This document shows, piece after piece, positions 1 to 13,853 of a DNA stretch of 64,000 nucleotides. Source of the DNA: Nematostella vectensis (Eukaryota; Cnidaria; Anthozoa; Actiniaria; Edwardsiidae); the NCBI RefSeq assembly GCF_932526225.1, contig NW_026019277.1, positions 21,001 to 85,000 of the forward strand. The letters run 5' to 3'. A program made the translations under genes and the position numbers. Positions within the stretch are counted from its first letter, which is position 1, and each line of letters begins with the position of its first letter. A model generated the notes under the pieces. The model was not told the DNA's origin and did not search any database. It saw nothing but the letters and a program-made list of their open reading frames with translations.

Positions 1-544
1 AATTAATCATAATAATAATAATAATAATTAATAATTATAATAATTAATAATAGATACCCTATATCCCTGAGTATCCACACCTAACTAAGCTACACCCCTA
101 AGACCTAGCACTAACTAGCCAATACCCCTGAATACTCAACCCTAACTAAACTACACCTTATGACTTGGTTGTAACTACCCTATACACCTGAGTACCCACC
201 TCTAACTAAGATAAACCCCTACGACCTAGCACTAACTACCCGATACCCATGAGTACCCACCGCTAACTAAGCTACACCCCTAGGACTTAGCACTAACTAC
301 CCTATACCCCTGAGTACCAACCCCTAACTAAGCTACACCCCTATGACATAGCACTTACTACCCTATACCCCTGCATACGACTCCCTTACTGACCTACACC
401 CCTATCACACCTAATCACATAACTACCCTTTACCTATGTATGACCAAGCGCTAACCAACTTGCACCCTTGTGACCCTGCCGTTTATATCCTGTACCCCTG
501 TGCACCCACCTCCTAATGCCACCGTCCTTACCTTAACACCCCTG

Positions 545-806
545 AAAAAGTCCCTAGTTGATCTTACCTGGATTCGAACCCTGTCCCGTTTGCTTGAGAA
601 GTGAAGTCCGTACCACTGAGCCATACCGCCACTCTCGAGATATCAAGGAAAAACTACTCTATAACTTATAAGGCTGGGTAAACAAGGCTATACGGTAGTT
701 ACTTCTAGTTTTAAAGAGAGTGGCGCGATAGCTCAGTGGTACGGGTTTCGCTTCTCAAACAAGAGGGCCGGTGTTCGAATCAAGGTCAGATCAACTTGGG
801 ATTTTT
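545..806. repeat. Head-to-head tRNA-like pair 1
   Basis: The left module (reverse strand) has B box GGTTCGAATCC, A box TGGCTCAGTGG and a T5 run (545-549). The right module (forward strand) has A box TAGCTCAGTGG but a degraded B box reading TGTTCGAATCA, then T5 at 802-806. The two 5' ends face each other across a ~90-base linker. Neither module folds a full acceptor stem, so these are tRNA-derived Pol III-type modules rather than functional tRNA genes. Confidence 0.75.
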
Positions 807-1982
807 CAGGGGTGTAAAGATAAGGACGTTAAGGGGACGTTTAGATAAGTAAGTTTGTGGGTGAGTTGACAGGTGTATAGGGTAACAAGAGCTGGTGAAA
901 GGGGTACAGGGTTTCAAGGGTTGGTAATAAGGGTCAATGATATCAAGAACTAGGTCATAGGGGTGCAAGTTATGAATGAGTGAGTACACAGGGGTAAAGG
1001 GTATCAATGTCTTGGTCTTCGGGGTGCAGGTTTTAGGGGATGGTTCAAACAGGTACAGGGATTTAAGAGGTAAGTAATATTGGTACATTATAATAATTAA
1101 TAATAATAATTAATAATAATAATTACCCTATATCCCTGAGTATCCACCCCTAATTAAGCTACACCCCTACGACCTAGCACTAACTACGCTATACTCCTGA
1201 ATACCTACCCCTAACTAAGCTTTACCCCTACGACCTAGCAATAACTACACTTTACCCCTGAGTACCCAACCCTTGCTAAGCTTACACCCCTGTGACGTAG
1301 CACTAACTACCCTATACCCCTGAATACCCAACCCTAACTAAACTACACCCGTATAACCGAGCACTTACCAACCCTATAACCCTGAGTACCCACCCCTAAC
1401 TAAACTACACCCTTATATCCTAGCACTAACTAGCCTATACCCCTGAGTACCCACACCTAGCTAAGCTACACCCCTACGACTTAGCACTAACTAGCGTATA
1501 CCCCTGAATACCCAACCCTAACTAAAATACACCTCTACTATCTAGCACTAACTACCCTATACCCCTGAATACCCACCCCTAAACTAAGCTACACCCTTAT
1601 GACTTGGCTGTAACTGCCCTATACCCCTGAGTACCCACCCCAAACTAAGCTTAACCACTAAGACCTAGCACTAACTACCCTATACCCATGAGCACCCACC
1701 GCTAATAAAGCTACACCCCTAGGACTTAGCACTAACTACCCTATACCCCTGAGTACCAACCCCTAACTAAGCTACACCCCTATGACCTACCACTTACTAC
1801 CCTATACCCCTGCCTACCCATCCCTAACTGACCTACACCCCTATGACACCTAATCACATAACTACCCTTACCCATGTATGACCAAGCGCTTACAAACTTG
1901 CACCCCAGTGACCATGCCATTTATATCCTGTACCCCTCTGCACCCACCCCCTAATGCCACCGTCCTTACCTTAACACCCCTG

Positions 1983-2245
1983 AAAAAGTCCCTAGTTGAT
2001 CTTACCTGGATTCGAACCCTGGCCCGTTTGCTTGAGAAGCGAAGCCCGTACCACTGAGCCTTTGCGCCACTCTCGAGATATCAAGGAAAAACTACTCTAT
2101 ACCTTATATGGCTGGGTAAACAAGGCTATACGTTGAATACTTCTAGTTTTCAAGAGAGTGGCGCGATAGCTCAGTGGTACGGGCTTCGCTTCTCAAACAA
2201 GAGGGCCCGGGTTCGAATCCAAGTCAGATCAACTTGGGATTTTTT
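1983..2245. repeat. Head-to-head tRNA-like pair 2
   Basis: Both modules keep a perfect B box. The left A box has lost its first T (reading AGGCTCAGTGG, the GCCTTTGCG variant). The right A box TAGCTCAGTGG is intact and is followed by T6 at 2240-2245. Confidence 0.75.
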
Positions 2246-2526
2246 CAGTGGTGTGAAGATAAGGACGTTAAGGGGACGTCAAAATAAGTGAGTTTGTGGG
2301 TGAGTTGACAGGTGTATAGGGCAACAAGTGTTGGTCAAAGCGGTACAGGGTTTCAAGGGTTGGTAATAAGGGTCAATGATACCAAGAAATAGGTCATAGG
2401 GGTGCAAGTTATGAATAAGTGAGTCCACAGGGGTACAGGGTATCAATGGCTTGGTCTTGGAGGTGCAGGGTTTTATGGGATGGTTCAAACAGGTACAGGG
2501 ATTCAAGAGCTAGGTTATATGGGTAC

Positions 2527-3659
2527 ATTATAATAATTAATAATAATAATTAATAGTAATTAATAATAGTAATAATCAATAATAATAATAATAACAATTA
2601 ATAGTTAAAAATTAATAATTAATTAATAATTATTAATAGTTAAAATTAATAATTAATTAATAATATTTAATATTTAAAAATTAATAATTAATTAATAATA
2701 ATTAATAATAAATATTTAATAATACAAAATGAATAATAAAAAATTAGTAATGATTATTATTAATTAATATCTAATAAATTATAATTAAAAATAATAAATA
2801 ATTATTAATAATTAATGAAAAATAATAATAAATAATAAATAATAAATAATAATAATAAATAATAATTAATAATATTTAATAATTAAGAATAATTAATAAT
2901 AATAAGTAATTAATAATTAATAATAATTGATAACTAATAATTAATAATAATAATTAATATTAATAATAACAATTAATAATTACTAATAATAATTATTATT
3001 AATAATCAATATTACTTAATAATAATTAATTATTAATTATAATTAATAGTGATTATAATTAATTATAAAGATCAATTAATTATATTAAATAATTATATAA
3101 TTGATTATATTATAATTAATAATTAAATATATAATTAATTATAATTAATTAATTATTTTTTATTAATTTTATTAATTATATACAATTAATTATAATTATT
3201 AATTATAATTAATTAATTATATATTATATATATTATATATAAATTAAATATTATATATATATATATTATATATATATATATATTATATAATTAACTATAA
3301 TTAATTAATAATTAATTAATAATTATTTATAATTAAAAGTAAATATAATTAATAATAATTAATAATAATAAAAACATAAGAAGTAATTAATAATAATTAA
3401 TAATAATTGATAATTAATAATTAATAATAAATAATAATTACGAATAATCAATAAAAACTTAATATTGATAATTAATAAATATTAATAATAAATAATGAGA
3501 AATAATTAATAAATGATAAATAATAATTAATGAATAATAATTAATAATTAATTATAATAACTAATAATAATAATTAATAATAATAATTAATAATAAAAAT
3601 TAATAATAATAATTAATCATAATAATAATAATAATTAATAATTATAATAATTAATAATA
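2527..3659. repeat. AT-rich spacer A
   Basis: Almost pure A/T built from TAATAAT/TTAATAA words. A (TA)n-rich core of about 80 bases near 3218-3296 consists largely of overlapping palindromes. No gene is visible. It separates a G-rich arm from the next C-rich tract. Confidence 0.9.
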
Positions 3660-4151
3660 GCTACCCTATATCCCTGAGTATCCACCCCTATCTAAGCTAC
3701 ACCGCTAAGACCTAGCACTAACTAGCCAATACCCCTGAATACTCAACCCTAACTAAACTACACCTTATGACTTGGTTGTAACTACCCTATACACCTGAGT
3801 ACCCACCTCTAACTAAGATAAACCCCTACGACCTAGCACTAACTACCCGATACCCATGAGTACCCACCGCTAACTAAGCTACACCCCTAGGACTTAGCAC
3901 TAACTACCCTATACCCCTGAGTACCAACCCCTAACTAAGCTACACCCCTATGACCTAGCACTTACTACCCTATACCCCTGCATACCACTCCCTTACTGAC
4001 CTACACCACTATCACACCTAATCACATAACTACCCTTTACCTATGTATGACCAAGCGGTTACCAACTTGCACCCTTGTGACCCTGCCGTTTATATCCTGT
4101 ACCCCTGTGCACCCACCTCCTAATGCCACCGTCCTTACCTTAACACCCCTG

Positions 4152-4413
4152 AAAAAGTCCCTAGTTGATCTTACCTGGATTCGAACCCTGGCCCGTTTGC
4201 TTGAGAAGTGAAGCCCGTACCACTGAGCCATAGCGCCACTCTCGAGATATCAAGGAAAAACTACTCTATAACTTATAAGGCTGGGTAAACAAGGCTATAC
4301 GGTAGATACTTCTAGTTTTCAAGAGAGTGGCGCGATAGCTCAGTGGTACGGTTTTCGCTTCTCAAACAAGAGGGCCGGTGTTCGAATCAAGGTCAGATCA
4401 ACTTGGGATTTTT
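4152..4413. repeat. Head-to-head tRNA-like pair 3
   Basis: Left B box 4177-4187 and left A box 4220-4230 are intact on the reverse strand, with the T5 run at 4152-4156. The right A box (4336-4346) is intact, but the right B box is the degraded TGTTCGAATCA form; T5 lies at 4409-4413. The pair sits directly after an AT spacer. Confidence 0.75.
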
Positions 4414-5283
4414 CAGGGGTGTAAAGATAAGGACGTTAAGGGGACGTTTAGATAAGTAAGTTTGTGGGTGAGTTGACAGGTGTATAGGGTAACAAGAGCT
4501 GGTGAAAGGGGTACAGGGTTTCAAGGGTTGGTAATAAGGGTCAATGATATCAAAAACTAGGTCATAGGGGTGCAAGTTATGAATGAGTGAGTACACAGGG
4601 GTACAGGGTATCAATGGCTTGGTCTTGGATGTGCAGGGTTTTAGGGGATGGTTCAAACAGGTACAGCGATTCAAGGGCTAGGTAATATGCGTACATTATA
4701 ATAATTAATAATAATAATTAATAATAATAGCTACACTATATCCCTGAGTATCCACCCCTAACTAAGCTACACCCTACGACCTAGCACTAACTACGCTATA
4801 CTCCTAAATACCTACCCCTAACTAAGCTTTACCCCTACGACCTAGCAATAACTACACTTTACCGCTGAGTACCCAACCCTTGCTAAGCTTACACCCCTGT
4901 GACGTAGCACTAACTACCCTATACCCCTGAATACCCAAACCTAACTAAACTACACCCGTATAACCGAGCACTTACCTACCCTATTACCCTGAGTACCCAC
5001 CCCTAACTAAACTACACCCCTATGTCCTAGCACTAACTAGCCTATACACCTGAGTACCAACCCCTAACGAAGCTACACCCTATGACCTAGCACTTACTAC
5101 CCTATACCCCTGCCTACCCAACCCTAACTGACCTACACCCCTATGACACCTAATCACATAACTACCCTTTACCCATGTATGACAAAGCGCTTACAAACTT
5201 GCACCCCAGGGACCATGCCATTTATATCCTGTACCCCTCTGCACCCACCCCCTAATGCCAACGTCCTTACCTTAACACCCCTG

Positions 5284-5545
5284 AAAAAGTCCCTAGTTGA
5301 TCTTACCTGGATTCGAACCCTGGCCCGTTTGCTTGAGAAGCGAAGCCCGTACCACTGAGCCTTTGCGCCACTCTCGAGATATCAAGGAAAAACTACTCTA
5401 TCCTTATATGGCTGGGTAAACAAGGCTATACGTTAGTTACTTCTAGTTTTCAAGAGATTGGCGCAATAACTCAGTGGTACGGGCTTCGCTTCTCAAACAA
5501 GAGGGCCCGGGTTCGAATCCAGGTCAGATCAACTTGGGATTTTTT
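5284..5545. repeat. Head-to-head tRNA-like pair 4
   Basis: The left module has an intact B box and the GCCTTTGCG A-box variant. The right module has a G-to-A change in the A box (TAACTCAGTGG), a perfect B box and T6 at 5540-5545. Confidence 0.75.
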
Positions 5546-6754
5546 CAGTGGCGTAAAGATAAAGACGTTAAGGGGACGTTTAGATAAGTGAGTTTGTGGG
5601 TGAGTTGACAGGTGTATAGGGTAACAAGAGCTGGTGAAAGGGGTACAGGGTTTCAAGGGTTGGTAATAAGGGTCAATGATACCAAGAACTAGGTCATAGG
5701 TGTGCACGTTATGAATGAGTGAGTACACAGGTGTACAGGGTATCAATGGCATGGTCTTGGATGTGCAGTGTTTTAGGGGATGGTTCAAACAGGTACAGTG
5801 ATTCAAGGGCTAGGTAATATGGGTACATTATAATAATTAATAATAATAATTAATAATAATAGCTACCCTATATCCCTGAGTATCCACCCCTAATTAAGCT
5901 ACACCCCTACGACCTAACACTAACTACGCTATACTCATGAATACCTACCCCTAACTAAGCTTTACCCCTACGACATAGCAATAACTACACTTTACCCCTG
6001 AGTACCCAACCCTTGCTAAGCTTACACACCTGTGACGTAGCACTAACTACCCTATACCCCTGAATACCCAACCCTAACTAAACTACACCCGTTTAACCGA
6101 GCACTTACCTACCCTATAACCCTGAGTACCCACCCCTAACTAAACTACACCCTTATATCCTAGCACTAACTAGCCTATACCCCTGAGTACCCACACCTAG
6201 CTAAGCTACACCCCTACGACTTAGCACTAACTAGCGTATACCCCTGAATACCCAACCCTAACTAAAATACACCTCTACTACCTAGCACTAACTACCCTAT
6301 ACCCCTGAATACCCACCCCTAAACTAAGCTACACCCTTATGACTTGGCTGTAACTGCCCTATACCCCTGAGTACCCACCCCAAACTAAGCTAAACCAACC
6401 CAACCCAACCCTAGCTAAAATACACCTCTACTTTCTAGCACTAACTACTCTATACCCCTGAATACCCACCCCTAAACTAAGCTACACCCTTATGACTTAG
6501 CACTTACCACCCTATACCCCTGAGTACCAACCCCTAACTAAGCTACACCCCTATGACCTAGCACTTACTACCCTATACCCCTGCCTACCCATCCCTAACT
6601 GACCTACACCCCTATGACACCTAATCACATAACTACCCTTTACCCATGTATGACAAAGCGCTTACAAACTTGCACCCCAGTGACCATGCCATTTATATCC
6701 TGTACCCCTCTGCACCCACCCCCTAATGCCAACGTCCTTACCTTAACACCCCTG

Positions 6755-7016
6755 AAAAAGTCCCTAGTTGATCTTACCTGCATTCGAACCCTGGCCCGTT
6801 TGCTTGAGAAGCGAAGCCCGTACCACTGAGCCATAGCGCCACTCTCGAGATATCAAGGAAAAACTACTCTATCCTTATATGGCTGGGTAAACAAGGCTAT
6901 ACGTTAGTTACTTCTAGTTTTCAAGAGATTGGCGCAATAACTCAGTGGTACGGGCTTCGCTTCTCAAACAAGAGGGCCCGGGTTCGAATCCAGGTCAGAT
7001 CAACTTGGGATTTTTT
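6755..7016. repeat. Head-to-head tRNA-like pair 5
   Basis: This is the only pair whose left B box is altered at its last position (GGTTCGAATGC). The left A box is intact. The right module has TAACTCAGTGG, a perfect B box and T6 at 7011-7016. Confidence 0.75.
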
Positions 7017-8071
7017 CAGTGGCGTAAAGATAAAGACGTTAAGGGGACGTTTAGATAAGTGAGTTTGTGGGTGAGTTGACAGGTGTATAGGGTAACAAGA
7101 GCTGGTGAAAGGGGTACAGGGTTTCAAGGGTTGGTAATAAGGGTCAATGATACCAAGAACTAGGTCATAGGGGTGCAAGTTATGAATGAGTGAGTACACA
7201 GGGGTACAGGGTATCAATGGCATGGTCTTGGATGTGCAGTGTTTTAGGGGATGGTTCAAACAGGTACATTGATTCAAGGGCTAGGTAATATGGGTACATT
7301 ATAATAATTAATAATAATAATTAATAATAATAGCTACCCTATATCCCTGAGTATCCACCCCTAATTAAGCTACACCCCTACGACCTAACACTGACTACGC
7401 TATACCCCTGAATACCCAACCCTAACTAAACTACACCCGTTTAACCGAGCACTTACCTACCCTATAACCCTGAGTACCCACCCCTAACTAAACTACACCC
7501 TTATATCCTAGCACTAACTAGCCTATACCCCTGAGTACCCACACCTAGCTAAGCTAAACCCCTACGAGTTAGCACTAACTAGCGTATACCCCTGAATACC
7601 CAACCCTAACTAAAATACACCTCTACTACCTAGCACTAACTACCCTATACCCCTGAATACCCACCCCTAAACTAAGCTACACCCTTATGACTTGGCAGTA
7701 ACTGCCCTATACCCCTGAGTACCCACCCCAAACTAAGCTAAACCACTACGACCTAGCACTAATTACCCTATACCCATGAGCACCCACCGCTAATAAAGCT
7801 ACACCCCTATGACTTAGCACTTACCACCCTATACCCCTGAGTACCAACTCCTAACTAAGCTACACCCCTATGACCTAGCACTTACTACCCTATACCCCTG
7901 CCTACCCATCCCTAACTGACCTACACCCCTATGACACCTAATCACATAACTACCCTTTATCCATGTATGACCAAGCGCTTACAAACTTGCACCCCAGTGA
8001 CCATGCCATTTATATCCTGTACCCCTCTGCACCCACCCCCTAATGCCAACGTCCTTACCTTAACACCCCTG

Positions 8072-8334
8072 AAAAAGTCCCTAGTTGATCTTACCTGGAT
8101 TCGAACCCTGGCATGCTTGCTTAAGAAGCGAAGCCCGTACCACTGAGCCATAGCGCCACTCTCGAGATATCAAGGAAAAACTACTCTATACCTTATATGG
8201 TTGGGTAAACAAGGCTATACGGTAGTTACTTCTAGTTTTCAAGAGAGTGGCGCGATAACTCAGTGGTACGGGCTTCGCTTCTCAAACAAGAGGGCCGGGG
8301 TTCGAATCCAGGTCAGATCAACTTTGGATTTTTT
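8072..8334. repeat. Head-to-head tRNA-like pair 6
   Basis: Left A and B boxes are intact, with a private CATGCTTGC change in the anticodon-arm region. The right A box is TAACTCAGTGG, the B box is perfect and T6 is at 8329-8334. The linker holds a CCTTATATGG motif at 8191-8200. Confidence 0.75.
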
Positions 8335-8615
8335 CAGTGGTGTAAAGATAGGGACGTTAAGGGGACGATAAGATAAGTGAGTTTGTGGGTGAGTTGACAG
8401 GTGTATAGGGCGACAAGAGTTGGTCAAAGGGGTACAGGGTTTCAAGGGTTGGTAATAAGGGTCAATGATACCAAGAAATAGGTCATAGGGGTGCAAGTTA
8501 TGAATAAGTGAGTCCACAGGGGTACAGGGTATCAATGGCTTGGTCTTGGAGGTGCAGGGTTTTAGGGGATGGTTCAAACAGGTACAGGGATTCAAGAGCT
8601 AGGTTATATGGGTAC

Positions 8616-9811
8616 ATTATAATAATTAATAATAATAATTAATAGTAATTAATAATAGTAATAATCAATAATAATAATAATAATAATTAATAGTTAAAAA
8701 TTAATAATTAATTAATAATAATTAATAGTTAAAATTAATTATTAATTAATAATATTTAATATTTAAAAATTAATAATTAATTAATAATAATTAATAATAA
8801 ATATTTAATAATACAAAATTAATAATAAAAAATTATTAATAATTATTATTAATTAATATCTAATAAATTATAATTAAAAATAATAAATAATGATTAATAA
8901 TTAATAAAAAATAATAATAAATAATAAATAATAATAATAAATAATAATTAATAATAATTAATAATTAAGAATAATTAATAATTAATAATAATAAGTAATT
9001 AATAATTAATAATAATTGATAACTAATAATTAATAATAATAATTAATATTAATAATAACAATTAATAATTAATAATAATAATTATTATTAATAATCAATA
9101 TTACTTAATAATAATTAATAATTAATTATAATTAATAGTGATTATAATTAATTATAAAGATCAGTTCATTATATTAAATAATTATATAATTGATTATATT
9201 ATAATTAATAATTAAATATATAAGTAATTATAATTAATTAATTATTTTCTGTTTTTTATTAATTATATACAATTAATTATAATTATTAATTATAATGAAT
9301 TAATTATATATTATATATATTATATATAAATTAAATATTATATATACATATATTATATATATCTATATATATATATTATGTAATTAACTATAATGAATTA
9401 ATAATTAATTAATAATTATTTATAATTAAAAGTAAATATAATTAATAATAATTAATAATAATAAACAAATAATAATAATATATAATAGTAGTTAATAATA
9501 ATAATTAATAATAATAAAAACATAAGAAGTAATTAATAATAATTAATAATAATTGATAATTAATAATTAATAATAAATAATAATTACGAATAATTAATAA
9601 AAACTTAATATTAATAATTAATAAATATTAATAATAAATAATGAGAAATAATTAATAAATGATAAATAATAATTAATGAATAATATCTAATAATTAATTA
9701 TAATAACTAATAATAATAATTAATAATAATAATTAATAATAAAAATTAATAATAATAATTAATCATACTAATAATAATAATAATAATTAATAATTATAAT
9801 AATTAATAATA
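8616..9811. repeat. AT-rich spacer B
   Basis: Homologous to spacer A along its length, with the (TA)n core near 9300-9385. It adds a segment with AACAAATAATAATATATAAT near 9470-9490. No coding potential. Confidence 0.9.
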
Positions 9812-10303
9812 GCTACCCTATATCCCTGAGTATCCACCCCTAACTAAGCTACACCCCTAAGACCTAGCACTAACTAGCCAATAACCCTGAATACTCAACC
9901 CTAACTAAACTACACCTTATGACTTGGTTGTAACTACCCTATACGCCTGAGTACCCACCTCTAACTAAGATAAACCCCTACGACCTAGCACTAACTACCC
10001 GATACCCATGAGTACCCACCGCTAACTAAGCTACACCCCTAGGACTTAGCACTAACTACCCTATACCCCTGAGTACCAACCCCTAACTAAGCTAAACCCC
10101 TATGACCTAGCACTTACTACCCTATACCCCTGCATACCACTCCCTTACTGACCTACACCCCTATCACACCTAATCACATAACTACCCTTTACCTATGTAT
10201 GACCAAGCGCTTACCAACTTGCACCCTTGTGACCCTGCCGTTTATATCCTGTACCCCTGTGCACCCACCTCCTAATGCCACCGTCCTTACCTTAACACTC
10301 CTG

Positions 10304-10565
10304 AAAAAGTCCCTAGTTGATCTTACCTGGATTCGAACCCTGGCCCGTTTGCTTGAGAAGTGAAGCCCGTACCACTGAGCCATAGCGCCACTCTCGAGAT
10401 ATCAAGGAAAAACTACTCTATAACTTATAAGGCTGGGTAAACAAGGCTATACGGTAGTTACTTCTAGTTTTAAAGAGAGTGGCGCGATAGCTCAGTGGTA
10501 CGGGTTTCGCTTCTCAAACAAGAGGGTCGGTGTTCGAATCAAGGTCAGATCAACTTGGGATTTTT
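10304..10565. repeat. Head-to-head tRNA-like pair 7
   Basis: The left module is intact. The right module is of the spacer-adjacent class, with an intact A box, a degraded B box (TGTTCGAATCA) and T5 at 10561-10565. Confidence 0.75.
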
Positions 10566-11617
10566 CAGGGGTGTAAAGATAAGGACGTTAAGGGGACGTT
10601 TAGATAAGTAAGTTTGTGGGTGAGTTGACAGGTGTATAGGGTAACAAGAGCTGGTGAAAGGGGTACAGGGTTTCAAGGGTTGGTAATAAGGGTCAATGAT
10701 ATCAAGAACTAGGTCATAGGGGTGCAAGTTATGAATGAGTGAGTACACAGGGGTAAAGGGTATCAATGTCTTGGTCTTCGGGGTGCAGGTTTTAGGGGAT
10801 GGTTCAAACAGGTACAGGGATTTAAGAGGTAAGTAATATTGGTACATTATAATAATTATAAATAATAATTAATAATAAAAATTACCCTATATCCCTGAGT
10901 ATCCAACCCTAATTAAGCTACACCCCTACGACCTAGCACTAACTACGCTATACCCCTGAATACCCAACCCTAACTAAACTACACCCGTTTAACCGAGCAC
11001 TTACCTACCCTATAACCCTGAGTACCCACCCCTAACTAAACTACACCCTTATATCCTAGCACTAACTAGCCTATACCCCTGAGTACCCACACCTAGCTAA
11101 GCTAAACCCCTACGAGTTAGCACTAACTAGCGTATACCCCTGAATACCCAACCCTAACTAAAATACACCTCTACTACCTAGCACTAACTACCCTATACCC
11201 CTGAATACCCACCCCTAAACTAAGCTACACCCTTATGACTTGGCTGTAACTGCCCTATACCCCTGAGTACCCACCCCAAACTAAGCTAAACCACTACGAC
11301 CTAGCACTAATTACCCTATACCCATGAGCACCCACCGCTAATAAAGCTACACCCCTATGACTTAGCACTTACCACCCTATACCCCTGAGTACCAACTCCT
11401 AACTAACCTACACCCCTATGACCTAGCACTTACTACCCTATACCCCTGCCTACCCATCCCTAACTGACCTACACCCCTATGACACCTAATCACATAACTA
11501 CCCTTTACCCATGTATGACCAAGCGCTTACAAACTTGCACCCCAGTGACCATGCCATTTATATCCTGTACCCCTCTGCACCCACCCCCTAATGCCACCGT
11601 CCTTACCTTAACCCCTG

Positions 11618-11880
11618 AAAAAGTCCCTAGTTGATCTTACCTGGATTCGAACCCTGGCCCGCTTGCTTAAGAAGCGAAGCCCGTACCACTGAGCCATAGC
11701 GCCACTCTCGGGATATCAAGGAAAAACTACTCTATACCTTATATGGTTGGGTAAACAAGGCTATACGGTAGTTACTTCTAGTTTTCAAGAGAGTGGCGCG
11801 ATAACTCAGTGGTACGGGCTTCGCTTCTCAAACAAGAGGGCCGAGGTAGGAATCCAGGTCAGATCAACTTTGGATTTTTT
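11618..11880. repeat. Head-to-head tRNA-like pair 8
   Basis: The left module is intact. The right B box is broken at its core (GGTAGGAATCC, losing the invariant TTCG), and the right A box is TAACTCAGTGG. T6 is at 11875-11880. The right module is unlikely to recruit TFIIIC. Confidence 0.73.
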
Positions 11881-12161
11881 CAGTGGTGTAAAGATAGGGA
11901 CGTTAAGGGGACGATAAGATAAGTGAGTTTGTGGGTGAGTTGACAGGTGTATAGGGCGACAAGAGTTGGTCAAAGGGGTACAGGGTTTCAAGGGTTGGTA
12001 ATAAGGGTCAATGATACCAAGAAATAGGTCATAGGGGTTCAAGTTATGAATAAGTGAGTCCACAGGGGTACAGGGTATCAATGGCTTGGTCTTGGAGGTG
12101 CAGGGTTTTAGGGGATGGTTCAAACAGGTACAGGGATTCAAGAGCTAGGTTATATGGGTAC

Positions 12162-13361
12162 ATTATAATAATTAATAATAATAATTAATAGTAATTAATA
12201 ATAGTAATAATCAATAATAATAATAATAATAATTAATAGTTAAAAATTAATAATTAATTAATAATAATTAATAGTTAAAATTAATTATTAATTAATAATA
12301 TTTAATATTTAAAAATTAATAATTAATTAATAATAATTAATAATAAATATTAAATAATACAAAATTAATAATAAAAAATTATTAATAATTATTATTATTT
12401 AATATCTAATAAATTATAATTAAAAATAATAAATAATGATTAATAATTAATAAAAAATAATAATAAATAATAAATAATAATAATAAATAATAATTAATAA
12501 TAATTAATAATTAAGAATAATTAATAATTAATAATAATAAGTAATTAATAATTAATAATAATTGATAACTAATAATTAATAATAATAATTAATATTAATA
12601 ATAACAATTAATAATTAATAATAATAATTATTATTAATAATCAATATTACTTAATAATAATTAATAATTAATTATATTTAATAGTGATTATAATTTATTA
12701 TAAAGATCAATTCATTATATTAAATAATTATATAATTGATTATATTATAATTAATAATTAAATATATAATTAATTATAATTAATTAAATATTTTTTATTT
12801 TTTATTAATTATATACAATTAATTATAATTATTAATTATAATTAATTAATTATATTTTATATATATTATATATAAATTAAATATTATATATACATATATT
12901 ATATATATATATATATTATGTAATTAACTTTAATGAATTAATAATTAATTAATAATTTTTTATAATTAAAAGTAAATATAATTAATAATAATTAATAATA
13001 ATAAACAAATAATAATAATATATAATAGTAGTTAATAATAATAATTAATAATAATAAAAACATAAGAAGTAATTAATAATAATTAATAATAATTAATAAT
13101 AATTGATAATTAATAATTAATAATAAATAATAATTACGAATAATTAATAAAAACTTAATATTAATAATTAATAAATATTAATAATAAATAATGAGAAATA
13201 ATTAATAAATGATAAATAATAATTAATGAATAATAATTAATAATTAATTATAATAACTAATAATAATAATTAATAATAATAATTAATAATAAAAATTAAT
13301 AATAATAATTAATCATACTAATAATAATAATAATAATTAATAATTATAATAATTAATAATA
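12162..13361. repeat. AT-rich spacer C
   Basis: Nearly identical to spacer B, as expected from the 3.55-kb higher-order repeat. (TA)n core near 12850-12920. No gene seen. Confidence 0.9.
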
Positions 13362-13853
13362 GCTACCCTATATCCCTGAGTATCCACCCCTAACTAAGCT
13401 ACACCCCTAAGACCTAGCACTAACTAGCCAATAACCCTGAATACTCAACCCTAACTAAACTACACCTTATGACTTGGTTGTAACTACCCTATACGCCTGA
13501 GTACCCACCTCTAACTAAGATAAACCCCTACGACCTAGCACTAACTACCCGATACCCATGAGTACCCACCGCTAACTAAGCTACACCCCTAGGACTTAGC
13601 ACTAACTACCCTATACCCCTGAGTACCAACCCCTAACTAAGCTAAACCCCTATGACCTAGCACTTACTACCCTATACCCCTGCATACCACTCCCTTACTG
13701 ACCTACACCCCTATCACACCTAATCACATAACTACCCTTTACCTATGTATGACCAAGCGCTTACCAACTTGAACCCTTGTGACCCTGCCGTTTATATCCT
13801 GTACCCCTGTGCACCCACCTCCTAATGCCACCGTCCTTACCTTAACACTCCTG

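Larger units (their letters stand above)
1..8615. repeat. Subtelomere-like satellite block 1 (61-bp monomers with tRNA-like pairs)
   Basis: The window opens at the end of an AT-rich spacer (1-52). C-rich 61-bp monomer tracts lie at about 53-544, 1121-1982, 3661-4151, 4732-5283, 5863-6754 and 7332-8071. Successive CCCTGA motifs are 61 bases apart (for example 65 and 126). The monomer splits into a 31-base half starting CTATACCCCTGAGTACC and a 30-base half starting CTACACCCCTACGACC; both end CTAACTA, so it is an ancient dimer. Each tract leads into an inverted tRNA-like pair, then a G-rich arm of about 280 bases ending GGTACATTATAATAATTAAT. Open frames across these tracts use GTG or TTG starts and recur in every copy, so I do not call them genes. 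Confidence 0.92.

Noticed and set aside
545-806. The modules as functional tRNA genes
   Set aside because: A and B boxes and a T-run are present, but acceptor arms do not pair, the anticodon loop is irregular (6 bases) and no CCA-proximal discriminator pattern is seen.
4037-4231. 64-residue ORF starting MAQWYG in the left arms
   Set aside because: It reads through the tRNA-like module itself (A and B boxes translated), copied in each unit; no evidence of protein selection.
8260-8595. Repeated 100-111 residue Pro/Thr/Leu-rich ORFs on the - strand of G-rich arms
   Set aside because: Starts are non-ATG (TTG or GTG), the same frame recurs in every repeat unit, and composition follows the satellite; no domain or splice context.
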